Positions 51,997-62,095 are shown, counted from the stretch's first letter. The stretch is DNA of 64,000 bases from Polynucleobacter sp. MWH-Loch1C5 (GCF_018881775.1 NZ_JACVPR010000001.1:1054001-1118000), one strand, 5' to 3'. The notes: generated by a model from the sequence alone, not told the origin. Translations and numbers: made by a program.

Positions 51997-53088
51997 ATGG
52001 GGCCACATCAAAAACCCTTAAGAACAGGCATTTTGTTGGTGAACTTAGGGACGCCGGATGCACCGACGGCCTCGGCAGTTCGCCCATACTTACGACAATT
52101 TTTATCCGATACGCGTGTGGTTGAGATACCCAAATTGATTTGGTGGTTCATCTTAAATCTCATTATCTTGCCCCTGCGTTCATCAGCTTCAGCCAAGAAA
52201 TACGCGAGTATTTGGATGAATGGGCCTGATGGGGGTTCGCCACTTTTAATTCATACGCGACGCGTCGCTCTTGCTTTAGAGCAGCAGTTGCTCTCCCATG
52301 AGAAAGACATTCGCGTCGAGATGGCGATGCGCTATGGCAACCCCAGTATTGAGTCTGCCATGAAGAAGCTACAGTCTGATGGTGTTGAGCGTTTACTGGT
52401 TCTACCCATGTATCCACAGTACTCAGCGACAACCTCGGCATCTAGTTTTGATGAAATCTTCCGGATTTTAAAAACTTGGAGAAATCAACCTGAAATCAGA
52501 ATTGTGAAGCATTACCATGATCATCCAGCCTATATCCGGGCGTTGAAGCTACAGGTTGAGCGCTATTGGGATGCCCATGGGCGCCCTGATTTTTCTCAAG
52601 GGCATAAGGTCTTGTTTTCATTTCACGGAGTACCTAAGCGTACCTTGGATAAGGGCGATCCTTATCATTGTGAATGCCATAAAACTGGACGCTTATTGCG
52701 AGAGGCCTTGGGTTTGTCGGCAGAGCAGGCCATGGTTACCTTTCAATCTCGTTTTGGTAAAGCGGAGTGGTTAAAACCTTATACCGCTCCAACGGTTGAT
52801 AAGTTGGGACATGAGCGTTTACAAAGAATGGATATATTTTGTCCGGGCTTTCCATCTGATTGTTTAGAAACCCTCGAAGAAATTGCGATGGAGGTGAGGG
52901 AAGAGTTCTTGACTGCAGGGGGTGGCGAGTATCACTACATCCCTTGTATGAATGATTCTCCTGATTGGATCAGCAGCCTAGAGGAAATCGCCTTGCAACA
53001 CATGGGGGGCTGGCCTATGCAGCCAGAATCTAGTCAAGAGGTCGCCATGCGCTTACAACGTGCTCAAGCCTTGGGTGCCAAAAACTAA
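51997..53088 (+). CDS. hemH: Ferrochelatase
   Basis: A 363-residue enzyme inserting iron into protoporphyrin IX. Conserved motifs: GILLVNLGTPDAPT near 9-22, MRYGNPSIESAM near 109-120, FSFHGVPKR near 201-209 (catalytic His) and the DCLETLEEIAMEVRE helix near 288-302. GGAGA precedes the ATG. Its placement between hrcA and grpE is a known betaproteobacterial arrangement and does not by itself imply heat regulation. Confidence 0.95.
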   Translation: MGPHQKPLRTGILLVNLGTPDAPTASAVRPYLRQFLSDTRVVEIPKLIWWFILNLIILPLRSSASAKKYASIWMNGPDGGSPLLIHTRRVALALEQQLLSHEKDIRVEMAMRYGNPSIESAMKKLQSDGVERLLVLPMYPQYSATTSASSFDEIFRILKTWRNQPEIRIVKHYHDHPAYIRALKLQVERYWDAHGRPDFSQGHKVLFSFHGVPKRTLDKGDPYHCECHKTGRLLREALGLSAEQAMVTFQSRFGKAEWLKPYTAPTVDKLGHERLQRMDIFCPGFPSDCLETLEEIAMEVREEFLTAGGGEYHYIPCMNDSPDWISSLEEIALQHMGGWPMQPESSQEVAMRLQRAQALGAKN

Positions 53089-53091
53089 ACC

Positions 53092-53119
53092 CTTGAAATC
53101 CTCTTAATTGGCCCTATAT
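53092..53119 (+). promoter_or_regulatory. Sigma32-type heat-shock promoter of grpE
   Basis: CTTGAAA (53092-53098), 13 bases, CCCTATAT (53112-53119): close to the RpoH consensus CTTGAAA-N11-16-CCCATNT. It lies just after the hemH stop. A sigma70 reading (TTGAAA, 16 bases, TATATA) is also possible. Confidence 0.75.
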
Positions 53120-53120
53120 A

Positions 53121-53145
53121 GGTCTTTGTTAGTTAAACAAAGACC
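53121..53145. repeat. Perfect 10-bp dyad directly before the grpE start codon
   Basis: GGTCTTTGTT (53121-53130), AGTTA, AACAAAGACC (53136-53145), then ATT and the grpE ATG at 53149. It begins right after the -10 of the heat-shock promoter, in the position an operator would take, and has no uridine tract to make it a terminator. No Shine-Dalgarno fits between it and the ATG. Confidence 0.75.
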
Positions 53146-53148
53146 ATT

Positions 53149-53697
53149 ATGAACGACCCTCAAAATCCAGAAAATAATAATCAAAACAAAGAGTTAGAAC
53201 CTATCCAGGCTGAGGAAGCCGCGAAAGAGGCGGCTAACGAGTTAACGCCAGAAGAAAAAATCCTGGCTTTAGAACAGCAAGTGGCCGACTTGCAAGATCA
53301 ATTTTTGCGCGCCAAGGCAGAGGCTGAAAACAGCCGACGTCGTGCTATCGAGGAAGTTGCTAAAGCCCATAAATATGCTATCGAAGGCTTTGCTGAGCAT
53401 TTATTGCCCGTGGTTGATAGCTTGACCGCGGCCCTGGCTGATCAATCAGATGATTTGGTCAAGGTGCGTGAAGGTGTTGATCTGACCATGAAGCAGTTGA
53501 TGTCAGCCTTAGAAAAAGGTCGGGTGATTGAAATTAATCCGGTGGGCCAAAAGTTTGACCCTCATCAGCATCAAGCGATTTCGATGGTGCCTTCTGAGCA
53601 AGAGGCGAATACGGTGGTCACCGTTTTACAAAAAGGCTACATGATTGCTGAGCGAGTCTTAAGACCAGCCTTGGTAACAGTTAGTCAGCCGAAGTAG
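53149..53697 (+). CDS. grpE: Nucleotide exchange factor GrpE
   Basis: A 182-residue DnaK exchange factor. An acidic, Asn/Gln-rich N-terminus (about 1-40) leads into the long coiled coil ([27 protein letters not shown] region, 42-68) and the C-terminal beta domain with [15 protein letters not shown] near 125-139 and [17 protein letters not shown] at the end. No other Met lies near the N-terminus, so the ATG at 53149, immediately after a dyad and without a ribosome site, is firm. Confidence 0.95.
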   Translation: MNDPQNPENNNQNKELEPIQAEEAAKEAANELTPEEKILALEQQVADLQDQFLRAKAEAENSRRRAIEEVAKAHKYAIEGFAEHLLPVVDSLTAALADQSDDLVKVREGVDLTMKQLMSALEKGRVIEINPVGQKFDPHQHQAISMVPSEQEANTVVTVLQKGYMIAERVLRPALVTVSQPK

Positions 53698-53704
53698 GCG
53701 CTAA

Positions 53705-53732
53705 CTTGAAATCAGCAGATTCAGACATATAT
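53705..53732 (+). promoter_or_regulatory. Sigma32-type heat-shock promoter of dnaK
   Basis: CTTGAAA (53705-53711), 14 bases, CATATAT (53726-53732). This repeats the layout seen before groES and grpE. The predicted start lies about 25 bases before the dnaK ATG, with TAGGAG as ribosome site. No CIRCE is present. Confidence 0.68.
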
Positions 53733-53762
53733 ACAAAACATAGATTAATTTAGGAGTAGAAC

Positions 53763-55685
53763 ATGGCAAAGATTATCGGTATTGATTTGGGTACAACGAA
53801 CTCATGTGTGGCAGTTTTAGAAGGTAATAGCCCTAAGGTGATTGAGAACGCAGAAGGTGCGAGAACAACTCCATCGATTATTGCTTACATGGAAGATGGT
53901 GAAATTTTGGTAGGTGCACCGGCTAAGCGTCAGTCAGTGACGAATCCTAAAAATACGCTATATGCCGTTAAGCGTTTGATTGGCCGTAAATTTGAAGAAA
54001 AAGAAGTTCAAAAAGACATTTCCTTGATGCCATATAGCATTAGTAAAGCCGATAACGGTGATGCTTGGGTAGAGGTGCGTGGCAAAAAAATGGCCCCTCC
54101 ACAAATCTCTGCAGAAGTCTTGCGTAAGATGAAGAAAACAGCTGAGGATTACCTCGGTGAGGAAGTGACCGAAGCGGTGATTACTGTACCCGCTTACTTT
54201 AATGATAGTCAGCGTCAGGCAACTAAAGACGCAGGTCGTATCGCTGGCTTAGATGTTAAGCGCATCATCAATGAGCCTACGGCTGCTGCTTTGGCGTTTG
54301 GTTTGGATAAACAAGAAAAAGGCGATCGCAAAATTGCTGTGTACGACCTAGGCGGCGGTACATTTGACGTCTCAATTATCGAAATCGCTGATGTGGATGG
54401 TGAAAAGCAGTTTGAGGTTTTATCAACCAACGGTGATACTTTCTTGGGTGGTGAAGATTTTGACCAGCGCATCATTGACTTCATTATTGAAGAATTCAAA
54501 AAAGAGCAGGGTGTTGATTTATCAAAAGATGTGCTCGCTTTACAGCGCCTAAAAGAAGCTGCTGAAAAAACCAAGATTGAGCTCTCATCGAGCCAACAAT
54601 CAGACATTAATCTGCCCTACATTACTGCTGATGCAAGTGGCCCTAAGCATCTGAATATCAAGCTCACACGTGCCAAGCTCGAGTCTTTGGTTGAAGATTT
54701 GATTGCGCGCACGATTGAGCCATGCAAAACAGCGATTAAGGATGCTGGTATTGCTGTGGGCGATATTCATGATGTGATCTTAGTCGGTGGTATGACTCGT
54801 ATGCCGAAGGTTCAGGAGAAGGTCAAAGAGTTTTTCGGTCAAGATCCTCGTAAAGATGTGAACCCAGATGAGGCCGTTGCTGTCGGTGCTGCAATTCAGG
54901 GGGCTGTTTTGGCGGGTGACCGTAAAGACGTTTTGCTTTTAGATGTCACCCCTTTGTCTTTGGGTATTGAAACCTTGGGTGGTGTGATGACAAAGATGAT
55001 CACAAAAAACACCACTATTCCTACCAAGCATGCTCAGGTCTTCTCAACGGCTGAAGATAATCAACCGGCTGTGACGATCAAGGTATTCCAGGGTGAGCGC
55101 GAGATGGCCTCTGCGAATAAATTATTAGGTGAGTTCAATCTCGAAGGAATTGCACCTGCAGCGCGTGGCACCCCTCAAATTGAGGTTTCTTTTGACATCG
55201 ACGCCAATGGTATTTTGCATGTAGGCGCCAAAGATAAGGCGACTGGTAAAGAAAACAAAATCACGATCAAAGCTAATTCAGGATTGTCTGAAGAAGAGAT
55301 TCAGCGCATGGTCAAAGATGCAGAAGCCAATGCTGAAGAAGATCGTAAATTGCGTGAGTTAGTTGACGCTCGCAATACTGCCGAGGCTTTAGTGCACTCT
55401 ACTAAGAAAGCTTTAGAAGAGCATGGTGCTAGCTTAGAGGCGGGTGAAAAAGAAAAAATTGAAGCCGCTATGAAAGACTTGGAAGAGGCAGCTAAAGGGT
55501 CTGATAAGGATGCGATCACAGCCAAGACTGAAGAGTTGGGTAAGGTCAGCCAAAAGTTAGGCGAAAAGGTCTATGCTGCGATGGCTGAAAAAGCTAAAGC
55601 TGGTGAGGCGCCTGCAGGTGAGGCGAAGCCAAAAGATGATAATGTGGTTGATGCTGAATTCAAGGAAGTGAACGACAAGAAGTAA
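53763..55685 (+). CDS. dnaK: Chaperone DnaK (Hsp70)
   Basis: A 640-residue Hsp70. The ATPase domain shows [14 protein letters not shown] near 5-18, [20 protein letters not shown] near 139-158, [17 protein letters not shown] near 193-209 and [13 protein letters not shown] near 340; the substrate domain begins after the [14 protein letters not shown] linker. It ends in an acidic tail ([12 protein letters not shown]). It works with DnaJ and GrpE encoded on both sides. A good TAGGAG site precedes the ATG. Confidence 0.98.
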   Translation: MAKIIGIDLGTTNSCVAVLEGNSPKVIENAEGARTTPSIIAYMEDGEILVGAPAKRQSVTNPKNTLYAVKRLIGRKFEEKEVQKDISLMPYSISKADNGDAWVEVRGKKMAPPQISAEVLRKMKKTAEDYLGEEVTEAVITVPAYFNDSQRQATKDAGRIAGLDVKRIINEPTAAALAFGLDKQEKGDRKIAVYDLGGGTFDVSIIEIADVDGEKQFEVLSTNGDTFLGGEDFDQRIIDFIIEEFKKEQGVDLSKDVLALQRLKEAAEKTKIELSSSQQSDINLPYITADASGPKHLNIKLTRAKLESLVEDLIARTIEPCKTAIKDAGIAVGDIHDVILVGGMTRMPKVQEKVKEFFGQDPRKDVNPDEAVAVGAAIQGAVLAGDRKDVLLLDVTPLSLGIETLGGVMTKMITKNTTIPTKHAQVFSTAEDNQPAVTIKVFQGEREMASANKLLGEFNLEGIAPAARGTPQIEVSFDIDANGILHVGAKDKATGKENKITIKANSGLSEEEIQRMVKDAEANAEEDRKLRELVDARNTAEALVHSTKKALEEHGASLEAGEKEKIEAAMKDLEEAAKGSDKDAITAKTEELGKVSQKLGEKVYAAMAEKAKAGEAPAGEAKPKDDNVVDAEFKEVNDKK

Positions 55686-55727
55686 GCATAGGCTCCACCC
55701 AATCAACTACACGATTAGGAATTTGTT

Positions 55728-56861
55728 TTGGCTAATAAGCGTGATTTTTATGACATTTTGGGCATTGCCCGAAATGCTAGCGACGACGATATTAAAAAGG
55801 CTTATCGCAAGTTAGCGATGAAGTATCACCCTGATCGTAATCCGGGTAGTCAAGAGGCTGAAGAAAAATTCAAAGAGGCTAAAGAAGCCTACGAGATGCT
55901 GTCTGATCCTCAAAAACGTGCCGCATATGACCAATATGGTCATGCGGGTGTCGATCCTAATATGGGTGGTTTTGGCGGTGGGGCACAAGGCTTTGGTGGT
56001 TTTGCCGATGCCTTTGGTGATATTTTTGGCGATATCTTCGGTGGTGGTGCGCGCGGTGGCCGAGGTGGACCACAAGTCTACCGCGGTGCAGATTTGCGCT
56101 ACAGCATGGAGATTTCTCTAGAGGAAGCTGCCCACGGTCATGAAACGCAAATTAGGGTACCTAGTTGGTCGAATTGCGAATCTTGTGAAGGTACTGGTGC
56201 TGAACCAGGCTCTAAAGTAGAGACTTGCTCCACCTGCGATGGTGTGGGGCAGGTGCGAGTTTCGCAAGGCTTCTTCTCCATGCAGCAAACCTGTCATCGT
56301 TGCAGTGGTACAGGTAAGTACATTCCTAAGCCTTGCAGAAAATGTCATGGTTCTGGGAAGATCAAGTCGCAAAAAACTCTTGAAGTCAAAATTCCAGCTG
56401 GCATCGATGATGGCATGCGCATACGTTCGGCGGGTAATGGTGAGCCTGGTGTCAATGGTGGCCCCCATGGCGACTTATATGTTGAAGTACACATTAAGCC
56501 CCATCCTGTATTTGAACGTGAAGGTGATGATTTGCATTGCCAAATGCCAATTTCTTTTGTCGATGCTGCGCTAGGTGGGGAGATTGAAGTCCCAACCTTG
56601 TCGGGTAAAGCTAGCTTTGAGGTGCCAGAGGGTACTCAAAGTGGCCGCACATTCCGTTTGCGTTCTAAAGGAATTAAGAGTTTAAGAACAGCCTTGCCGG
56701 GTGATTTATATATTCACGTACAGGTAGAAACTCCGGTGAAGTTAACGGATGCACAAAAGAAAATCTTACGTGACTTTGAAGAAAGTTTGCAATCGGGTGG
56801 GGCCAAACATAACCCACAACAAAAAGGCTGGTTTGATCGAGTGAAAGACTTCTTTAACTAA
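55728..56861 (+). CDS. dnaJ: Chaperone DnaJ (Hsp40)
   Basis: A 377-residue class A J-protein. The J domain covers about 3-70 with HPD at KYHPDRNPG; a Gly/Phe-rich segment follows ([20 protein letters not shown]); four CxxCxGxG zinc repeats are present ([32 protein letters not shown]). The start is TTG at 55728, preceded by TTAGGAA; the next in-frame Met (MKYHPD) would cut into the J domain. The unusual start codon may keep DnaJ low relative to DnaK. The last four bases overlap panB. Confidence 0.96.
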   Translation: MANKRDFYDILGIARNASDDDIKKAYRKLAMKYHPDRNPGSQEAEEKFKEAKEAYEMLSDPQKRAAYDQYGHAGVDPNMGGFGGGAQGFGGFADAFGDIFGDIFGGGARGGRGGPQVYRGADLRYSMEISLEEAAHGHETQIRVPSWSNCESCEGTGAEPGSKVETCSTCDGVGQVRVSQGFFSMQQTCHRCSGTGKYIPKPCRKCHGSGKIKSQKTLEVKIPAGIDDGMRIRSAGNGEPGVNGGPHGDLYVEVHIKPHPVFEREGDDLHCQMPISFVDAALGGEIEVPTLSGKASFEVPEGTQSGRTFRLRSKGIKSLRTALPGDLYIHVQVETPVKLTDAQKKILRDFEESLQSGGAKHNPQQKGWFDRVKDFFN

Positions 56862-57688
56862 GCGTCGGCTTTAAAACAATGCTCGGGGCCAGGAAACTGG
56901 CCCTTTTTGACTTCTGCGATATATGTTTTGAATGCTTCTTCAATCGAGTTCGAGGTGGCCAGGAAATTTTTGACAAATTTCGGCGCTCGCCCCGGAAATG
57001 CGCCTAGTAAATCATGCATCACTAGAACTTGACCCGAGCAATCTGGGCCAGCACCAATCCCAATCGTTGGTATTGAAATTGCTTGAGTGATTTTTTGACC
57101 TAAAGTCGATGGGATGGCTTCAAGCACTAAGAGTTGTGCCCCTGCTTTTTCTAAGATTTGCGCATCCTCGATGGCTAATTGGGCTGCTTCTGGTGATTTG
57201 CCTTGAACCTTAAAACCACCCATGGTGTGAACGGATTGTGGCATGAGACCTAAATGTGCGCAAACCGGTACGCCATGCTCTACCAGATGTTTGACTGTAT
57301 TGGCTAGGTGGCGGCCACCTTCTAGCTTCACCATTTGTGCACCGGCACGCATGAGTGCGGCCGCATTTTCTAATGCTTGATCAGGATTGCCGTAACTGGC
57401 AAATGGCATATCTGCTAATAAAAAAGCATGGTGACGACCACGTGCTACTGCGCTCACGTGATAGACCATATCTGCGATGGTAACCGGTGTGGTGCTGGTG
57501 TGACCTTGAATCACATTACCTAAGGAATCCCCCACCAAAATTACATCAATGCCAGCGCGATCCATGAGTGCCGCAAAGCTAGCATCATAGGCCGTGAGGG
57601 TTGTAATTTTTTCGCCACGGGAACGCATTTCTTGTAGATGACTGATTGTCATCACAGGGCGTGATGGGTTTTCTTGTAAATAAGACAT
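56858..57688 (-). CDS. panB: 3-methyl-2-oxobutanoate hydroxymethyltransferase
   Basis: A 276-residue enzyme making ketopantoate from ketoisovalerate and methylene-tetrahydrofolate in pantothenate synthesis. Motifs: [20 protein letters not shown] near 33-52, [12 protein letters not shown] near 53-64, KLEGG near 119 and [20 protein letters not shown] near 210-229. It follows folK by 11 bases; panC is not in the window. Confidence 0.95.
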   Translation of the reverse strand: MSYLQENPSRPVMTISHLQEMRSRGEKITTLTAYDASFAALMDRAGIDVILVGDSLGNVIQGHTSTTPVTIADMVYHVSAVARGRHHAFLLADMPFASYGNPDQALENAAALMRAGAQMVKLEGGRHLANTVKHLVEHGVPVCAHLGLMPQSVHTMGGFKVQGKSPEAAQLAIEDAQILEKAGAQLLVLEAIPSTLGQKITQAISIPTIGIGAGPDCSGQVLVMHDLLGAFPGRAPKFVKNFLATSNSIEEAFKTYIAEVKKGQFPGPEHCFKADA

Positions 57689-57699
57689 AGGCGCTTATT

Positions 57700-58200
57700 C
57701 TAAACCTTGCTGGGGCAGCAGCAACCTTTAATTTTTTCGATGCGTTGATTTTGTAGGTGCGGCAGGTAGTCAGCTAATTTGCCAAATCGAGGGAGGGATA
57801 AATTAGGTTCGATTTCTAATAAGGGCAGTAAAACAAAAGCTCTTTCTACCATTCTAGGGTGGGGTACTTGCAGTTGTTCATCATCGAGAATGACTTGATC
57901 ATAGGCGAGTAGGTCTAAATCAAGTGTTCTTGGAGCGTTTAGAAAGGGACGCTCACGGCCAAAATCATTTTCTACTTGTTGGCAGACTGTCAGTAATTGA
58001 TGTGGGGTGAGTTCGGTCTCTAAAGAAATAACTGCATTGATGAAGTCTTGCCCATCGCAACCGATGGGGGCGCTTTGATACATACAACTGCGCGTTAATA
58101 CTTTTAGCTCGCGTCTTTGCGCGAAACACATAATGGCATCTTTGATGAGTTGTTTTGTATCACCAATATTGCCACCTAGACCAATGTAGGCCAATGCCAT
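57700..58200 (-). CDS. folK: 2-amino-4-hydroxy-6-hydroxymethyldihydropteridine pyrophosphokinase
   Basis: A 166-residue HPPK that activates the pterin for folate synthesis. It begins MALAYIGLGGNIGD, with LTRSCMYQSAPIGCDGQDFINAV near 36-58 and the signature NAPRTLDLDLLAYD near 93-106. It follows pcnB, as in many gammaproteobacteria and betaproteobacteria, and leads to panB, whose co-substrate is a folate. Confidence 0.93.
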   Translation of the reverse strand: MALAYIGLGGNIGDTKQLIKDAIMCFAQRRELKVLTRSCMYQSAPIGCDGQDFINAVISLETELTPHQLLTVCQQVENDFGRERPFLNAPRTLDLDLLAYDQVILDDEQLQVPHPRMVERAFVLLPLLEIEPNLSLPRFGKLADYLPHLQNQRIEKIKGCCCPSKV

Positions 58201-58243
58201 CTCAACTACTCCCTCGTGCTGTTGTGCTTACTTTATCTTTTTT

Positions 58244-59632
58244 TTAAAGTTTTTGCTCGACGGGGGTCTTTTTTGTATTTCTGCGGCGACGACGCTTGGG
58301 ACGTTCAGGGTTTGCATTAGACAGAGTTTGTTCTTCTTTGACTTGCTTGAGTAGTTCTTGGCGCTGGATTTCATCACTGTGCGCAAATTTGTCCCACCAG
58401 GCGGCTAGTTCAGTGGGCTTCTCCCCAAGCTGGCTACGCAGCAGAAGAAAATCGTAGGCTGCCCTAAATTTTGGATTTTCAATCAGTTTGTATGGCCCGC
58501 GTCCCACGCGTTTGTCTAAGCGCAGTTGTAAAGACCAGATTTCACGCATATCTGCTTCATGACGTCTTTGCATGCCCATAAAGGCACGTTGGCTGCTTAA
58601 AACCTCATCGATTGCTGCGTGTAGTGCAGGGACCGTGGGTAGTTCTGCCTCGTATTTAGCCCAACACTCAATCACCTCGTGCCACAAGAGAGTGGCAAAG
58701 AGAAAGCCTGGAGAAATCGATTTACCGGCTTGGACACGTGCATCAGTATTTTTTAAAGCCTGTGAAACAAATGCCAGGCGATCTTCGTCTGCGGCGATTT
58801 TGTTGACGAGAGGTAGAACGTAGGGACTAAGACCTAATTGACGTAGACCCAAAAGAGATTGCCAAGCATGACCAGACATGAGTAGTTTTAGGATTTCATC
58901 AAACAGGCGTGCCTCTGGGACATCCTGAATGAGACTGGCTAATACGGTAATGGGTTGAGCGGTTTTTTGTTCAATCGTAAAACGAGTTTTGGCAGAAAAT
59001 CGAATGGCGCGTAGCATACGCACGGGATCTTCCCGATAGCGCTGGCTAGGTTCGCCAATCATGCGAATCATTTTTCTTTCAATATCTTGGATGCCGCCGT
59101 GATAGTCCAACACGATCTCTGATTGCGGATCGTAGTACATAGAATTAATCGTGAAATCTCGTCGCAGAGCATCTTCTGCTTGGGTGCCCCAAACGTTGTC
59201 GCGCAAAATCCTACCTGAGGCACTCACATGCCCCTCTTCTTGCTGGCTAAGAGAGCGAAAGGTTGATACTTCAATAATTTCAGGACGTTCTTTGCCGTAA
59301 AAAGTGACGTGCACAATCTGAAAACGCCGCCCGATAATTCGTGAGCGACGAAACAGTTTTTGTACCTGATCAGGTGTTGCGCTCGTGGCCACGTCAAAGT
59401 CTTTCGGAGCGATACCTAATAGCAGATCTCGGACTGCGCCTCCTACGATGTAGGCATCGTGCCCTGCCTCTTGGAGAACTTGCGTCACCTTAATCGCGTT
59501 TTTTGAGACTAAGGACAGATCGATCTTGTGATGCTTCTTGCTGATCTTTTGAGGGTGAAAATTTTTACCGTGGGCGATTTTCTTTTGCGCCGGTGATTTC
59601 TTAAAAATGCGATCAATAATTTTTTTGATCAT
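58244..59632 (-). CDS. pcnB: Poly(A) polymerase I
   Basis: A 462-residue nucleotidyltransferase that adds 3' poly(A) tails to RNA and promotes decay. YIVGGAVRDLLLG lies at 61-73 and the metal aspartates at DFD (78-80); RRDFTINSMYYD near 153 and the RNA-binding region follow; the C-terminus is a strongly basic tail (PKRRRRRNTKK). The ATG at 59632 overlaps the HAD gene stop by four bases. An open frame extending to 59785 lies within the HAD gene and has unrelated sequence, so it is rejected. Confidence 0.94.
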   Translation of the reverse strand: MIKKIIDRIFKKSPAQKKIAHGKNFHPQKISKKHHKIDLSLVSKNAIKVTQVLQEAGHDAYIVGGAVRDLLLGIAPKDFDVATSATPDQVQKLFRRSRIIGRRFQIVHVTFYGKERPEIIEVSTFRSLSQQEEGHVSASGRILRDNVWGTQAEDALRRDFTINSMYYDPQSEIVLDYHGGIQDIERKMIRMIGEPSQRYREDPVRMLRAIRFSAKTRFTIEQKTAQPITVLASLIQDVPEARLFDEILKLLMSGHAWQSLLGLRQLGLSPYVLPLVNKIAADEDRLAFVSQALKNTDARVQAGKSISPGFLFATLLWHEVIECWAKYEAELPTVPALHAAIDEVLSSQRAFMGMQRRHEADMREIWSLQLRLDKRVGRGPYKLIENPKFRAAYDFLLLRSQLGEKPTELAAWWDKFAHSDEIQRQELLKQVKEEQTLSNANPERPKRRRRRNTKKTPVEQKL

Positions 59633-60318
59633 GCAAATAAATCCAAGATCTTCCAACCACGTCGTATGCTTTCTGCGCGTAAGCGTTGATCGGGGTTTGT
59701 CGCTATCGGGTTTTGTACTTTTTCCAACAAGGGTAAATCGTTCATAGAGTCGGAGTAGAACCAGGTTTCGCCGACAGTGGCCCAAGTTAGATTGAGGCTT
59801 GCTAGCCAGTTTTCAACGCGGATTACCTTCCCTTCTCTAAAGTTAGGTAAACCGGCGACTTGACCAGTGAAGCGTGCGTTGGGATCATTATTTTCAGTGG
59901 CGGGTTCCGTGGCAATCAAGTGTTCTACACCAAAAGCGTGTGCAATGGGGCGGGTCACGAAGCTATTCGTGGCCGTCACCACAGCGCAGATGTGACCGGC
60001 GGATTGATGTTGTTCTACAAGTTGGCGAGCGCTATCACGCAAAGCAGGTTGAATCACTTCTTGCATAAAGTCTGCATGCCAATTGGCAAGTTGCTCACGC
60101 GTGTGGTTGGCAAGCGGTTGCAGCGCGAACTCTAAAAAAGCATAAATATCTAGGCGACCTGCTTGATAGTCCTGATAAAAGCGCTCATTCTCTTGCGCGT
60201 AATGAGCGCCATCGACAACACCGCGTTTAACTAAATAGCGGCCCCATTCATGGTCGCTATCAATCGGTAAAAGGGTGTGGTCTAGGTCAAATAAAGCAAT
60301 ACCATTCATAGCCGCCAT
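59629..60318 (-). CDS. HAD-IB family phosphatase
   Basis: A 229-residue HAD hydrolase. The nucleophile motif FDLDHTLL contains D11 and D13; motif II is TATNSF near 115; motif III is YSDSMNDLPLL near 188-198. A helical cap inserts after motif I, as in SerB-like HAD-IB enzymes. Substrate unknown; phosphoserine or histidinol phosphate phosphatases are relatives. The start overlaps the hda stop by one base and the end overlaps pcnB by four. Confidence 0.9.
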   Translation of the reverse strand: MAAMNGIALFDLDHTLLPIDSDHEWGRYLVKRGVVDGAHYAQENERFYQDYQAGRLDIYAFLEFALQPLANHTREQLANWHADFMQEVIQPALRDSARQLVEQHQSAGHICAVVTATNSFVTRPIAHAFGVEHLIATEPATENNDPNARFTGQVAGLPNFREGKVIRVENWLASLNLTWATVGETWFYSDSMNDLPLLEKVQNPIATNPDQRLRAESIRRGWKILDLFA

Positions 60319-61043
60319 TATCCTGATTTTTCTTGGAGTAGTTGTTTCACGAGTGGTAACGTGACGGCGCGTTTGGTTTCAAGAGAGTAAATGTCTAGGG
60401 CTTCAATCAAGCTCATCAGACTTGGCATGTCTCTGTGGAAGTGGTGTAACAGCCAAGGAGCGACATCTGCAGATAAATTCATGCCGCGTGCTAAAGCGGC
60501 TTGTTCAATGGCTAAAACTTTTTCTGGATCAGAAAGTTCTTTGACTCGATAGACGCATGCCCAGCCTAAACGGGTTCTTAAATCTTCTCGAATATCTAAA
60601 TATGTAGGTGCTTGATCACTCGCGGTGAGTAATACGCTTTGATTTTGGTCTTTGATGAGATTGTGGATTCTGAATAACCAAGCTTGTTGATCTGTATTGA
60701 GTAGTTGGGTGTCGTCACAGGCAACACAGGATAAACGGGCCTCTTCTAGCCCTTGTATCGCTTGTTGCCAAGCCATATCAGAGCTAGTCGGAGATAAAAA
60801 AATGCCGTTTTGCTCGGGGGCTTCTTTACTGTAAGCAAATAAAAGATGAGATTTACCAGAGCCGGATGCTCCCCATAAATGGATCATCCGTTCGTGAGCT
60901 GGTAGCGCGCTATTTCGCACTTTGCCTGCTAAACCCAAGAGGTGTTGATGTAAGGCTTCATTACCCTGTGGCAAATAGTTATGCAGCGTGGGCTTGGGAA
61001 CCTCACTCAAATTAAGGGCATTTTGCTTGGGTAAATCAACCAT
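60318..61043 (-). CDS. hda: DnaA-related regulator Hda
   Basis: A 241-residue AAA+ protein homologous to DnaA domain III, lacking a DNA-binding domain IV. Walker A is GASGSGKS at 58-65 and the Walker B-like LSCVACDDTQLL follows. QNALNL at 7-12 fits the beta-clamp-binding consensus QxxLxL that Hda needs at its N-terminus, which supports the ATG at 61043 over an upstream ATG at 61091 lying inside the permease gene. With the clamp it stimulates DnaA-ATP hydrolysis after initiation. The start lies one base after the permease stop. Confidence 0.9.
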   Translation of the reverse strand: MVDLPKQNALNLSEVPKPTLHNYLPQGNEALHQHLLGLAGKVRNSALPAHERMIHLWGASGSGKSHLLFAYSKEAPEQNGIFLSPTSSDMAWQQAIQGLEEARLSCVACDDTQLLNTDQQAWLFRIHNLIKDQNQSVLLTASDQAPTYLDIREDLRTRLGWACVYRVKELSDPEKVLAIEQAALARGMNLSADVAPWLLHHFHRDMPSLMSLIEALDIYSLETKRAVTLPLVKQLLQEKSG

Positions 61044-61044
61044 A

Positions 61045-62037
61045 CTATTTATTGCGGTACCAAGATGACTGTTGATATCGCTCAAAGCCATGACGGGTGA
61101 GAACGAGCAAGATTGCTGATAGTGGTAGGGCTAATAAGATGCCGAAAAAGCCAAACCATGATCCAAATAGAATCAGAGCAAAAACAACAAGTACTGGATG
61201 AAGTCCAATTCTTTCCCCCACGAACTTAGGAGTTAAAAATAAACTTTCAATCAGTTGGCCTAGGCCAAAAATAATGAGCACACCAATAATCGGTACAGCA
61301 CTTTCGGCTTGCAAGATGGCAGATAAGAGTGCCAATATAAAGCCCAAAGCAAAGCCAATGTAGGGGATGAATACCGCAATACCAGTAAATAGGCCTAGGG
61401 CTAAGGCGCCGGTAATATCGAGTATCGAGAGTGCAACACAGTAGTAGATTGCTAAGTAAATAATGACGATCAATTGGCCGCGAAGATATTGTGAGAGCAG
61501 TTCATCAATTTCACGGGCAATGGTATTGGTAGTCTCTAAGGATTTTCTGGGAACAATATGCTGTATTTTCTCCAGAAAGTGATCCCACTCAGTGAGTAAA
61601 TAAAACATCACGAAGATAATCAATAGGAAATTCACTAAGCCAGACAAAATACTTTGTGTTGAGGCCAGTAGCGCACTCAAGCTAGAGTTAATCAGGGTAT
61701 TCGCATTCTCAGAGAGTTGTTGGCTGATTTTGGTTTGGATGAGTTCGCGTGTTTGGGCTAGATCAATTTTCAAGGCGAGCTTGTCGATGTATGGCTGAAG
61801 ATTATTTTGCAGATGCGTCAGCCATGCGGGTAGTTGCTCGCGAATCAGTGGAATTTCACTTTGCAAAACCGTCACAATGAGGGCAAAAAGCCCTAGTATT
61901 GAAGCTAGAGCCAGGATAATGGTGCTAATGGCAGCGAGCGCGCTAGGGCTGCGTAAACTGATGAGACGTAGATAAACCGGCCTTAAGACATAAGCCAAAA
62001 TAAAGGCGGCAAGGAAAGTTGTTAATAAAGAGGCCAT
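61045..62037 (-). CDS. AI-2E family (PerM-type) membrane protein
   Basis: A 330-residue membrane protein with about seven or eight helices. It has the family pattern: two N-terminal helices, a soluble segment (about 63-125), then helices with YLRGQLIVIIYLAIYY, IPYIGFALGFILALL and LTPKFVGERIGLHPVLVVFALI near 264-285. The family exports or transports varied substrates; none can be named here. It starts 58 bases from the divergent purM, an arrangement conserved in Burkholderiales. Confidence 0.88.
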   Translation of the reverse strand: MASLLTTFLAAFILAYVLRPVYLRLISLRSPSALAAISTIILALASILGLFALIVTVLQSEIPLIREQLPAWLTHLQNNLQPYIDKLALKIDLAQTRELIQTKISQQLSENANTLINSSLSALLASTQSILSGLVNFLLIIFVMFYLLTEWDHFLEKIQHIVPRKSLETTNTIAREIDELLSQYLRGQLIVIIYLAIYYCVALSILDITGALALGLFTGIAVFIPYIGFALGFILALLSAILQAESAVPIIGVLIIFGLGQLIESLFLTPKFVGERIGLHPVLVVFALILFGSWFGFFGILLALPLSAILLVLTRHGFERYQQSSWYRNK

Positions 62038-62095
62038 AAGGACGACTTATCCACTAAAATTCCATGATTCTACCGATACATAACCATTTTTAACC

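Noticed and set aside
53121-53145. Reading the dyad before grpE as the hemH terminator
   Set aside because: No T run follows on either strand and a heat-shock promoter precedes it.
59633-59785. 51-residue N-terminal extension of poly(A) polymerase
   Set aside because: It lies within the HAD phosphatase gene; the ATGA overlap at 59629-59632 is the natural coupled start.
61044-61091. Upstream start for Hda at 61091
   Set aside because: It overlaps the permease gene by 47 bases, and the clamp-binding QNALNL motif sits at the right distance from the ATG at 61043.
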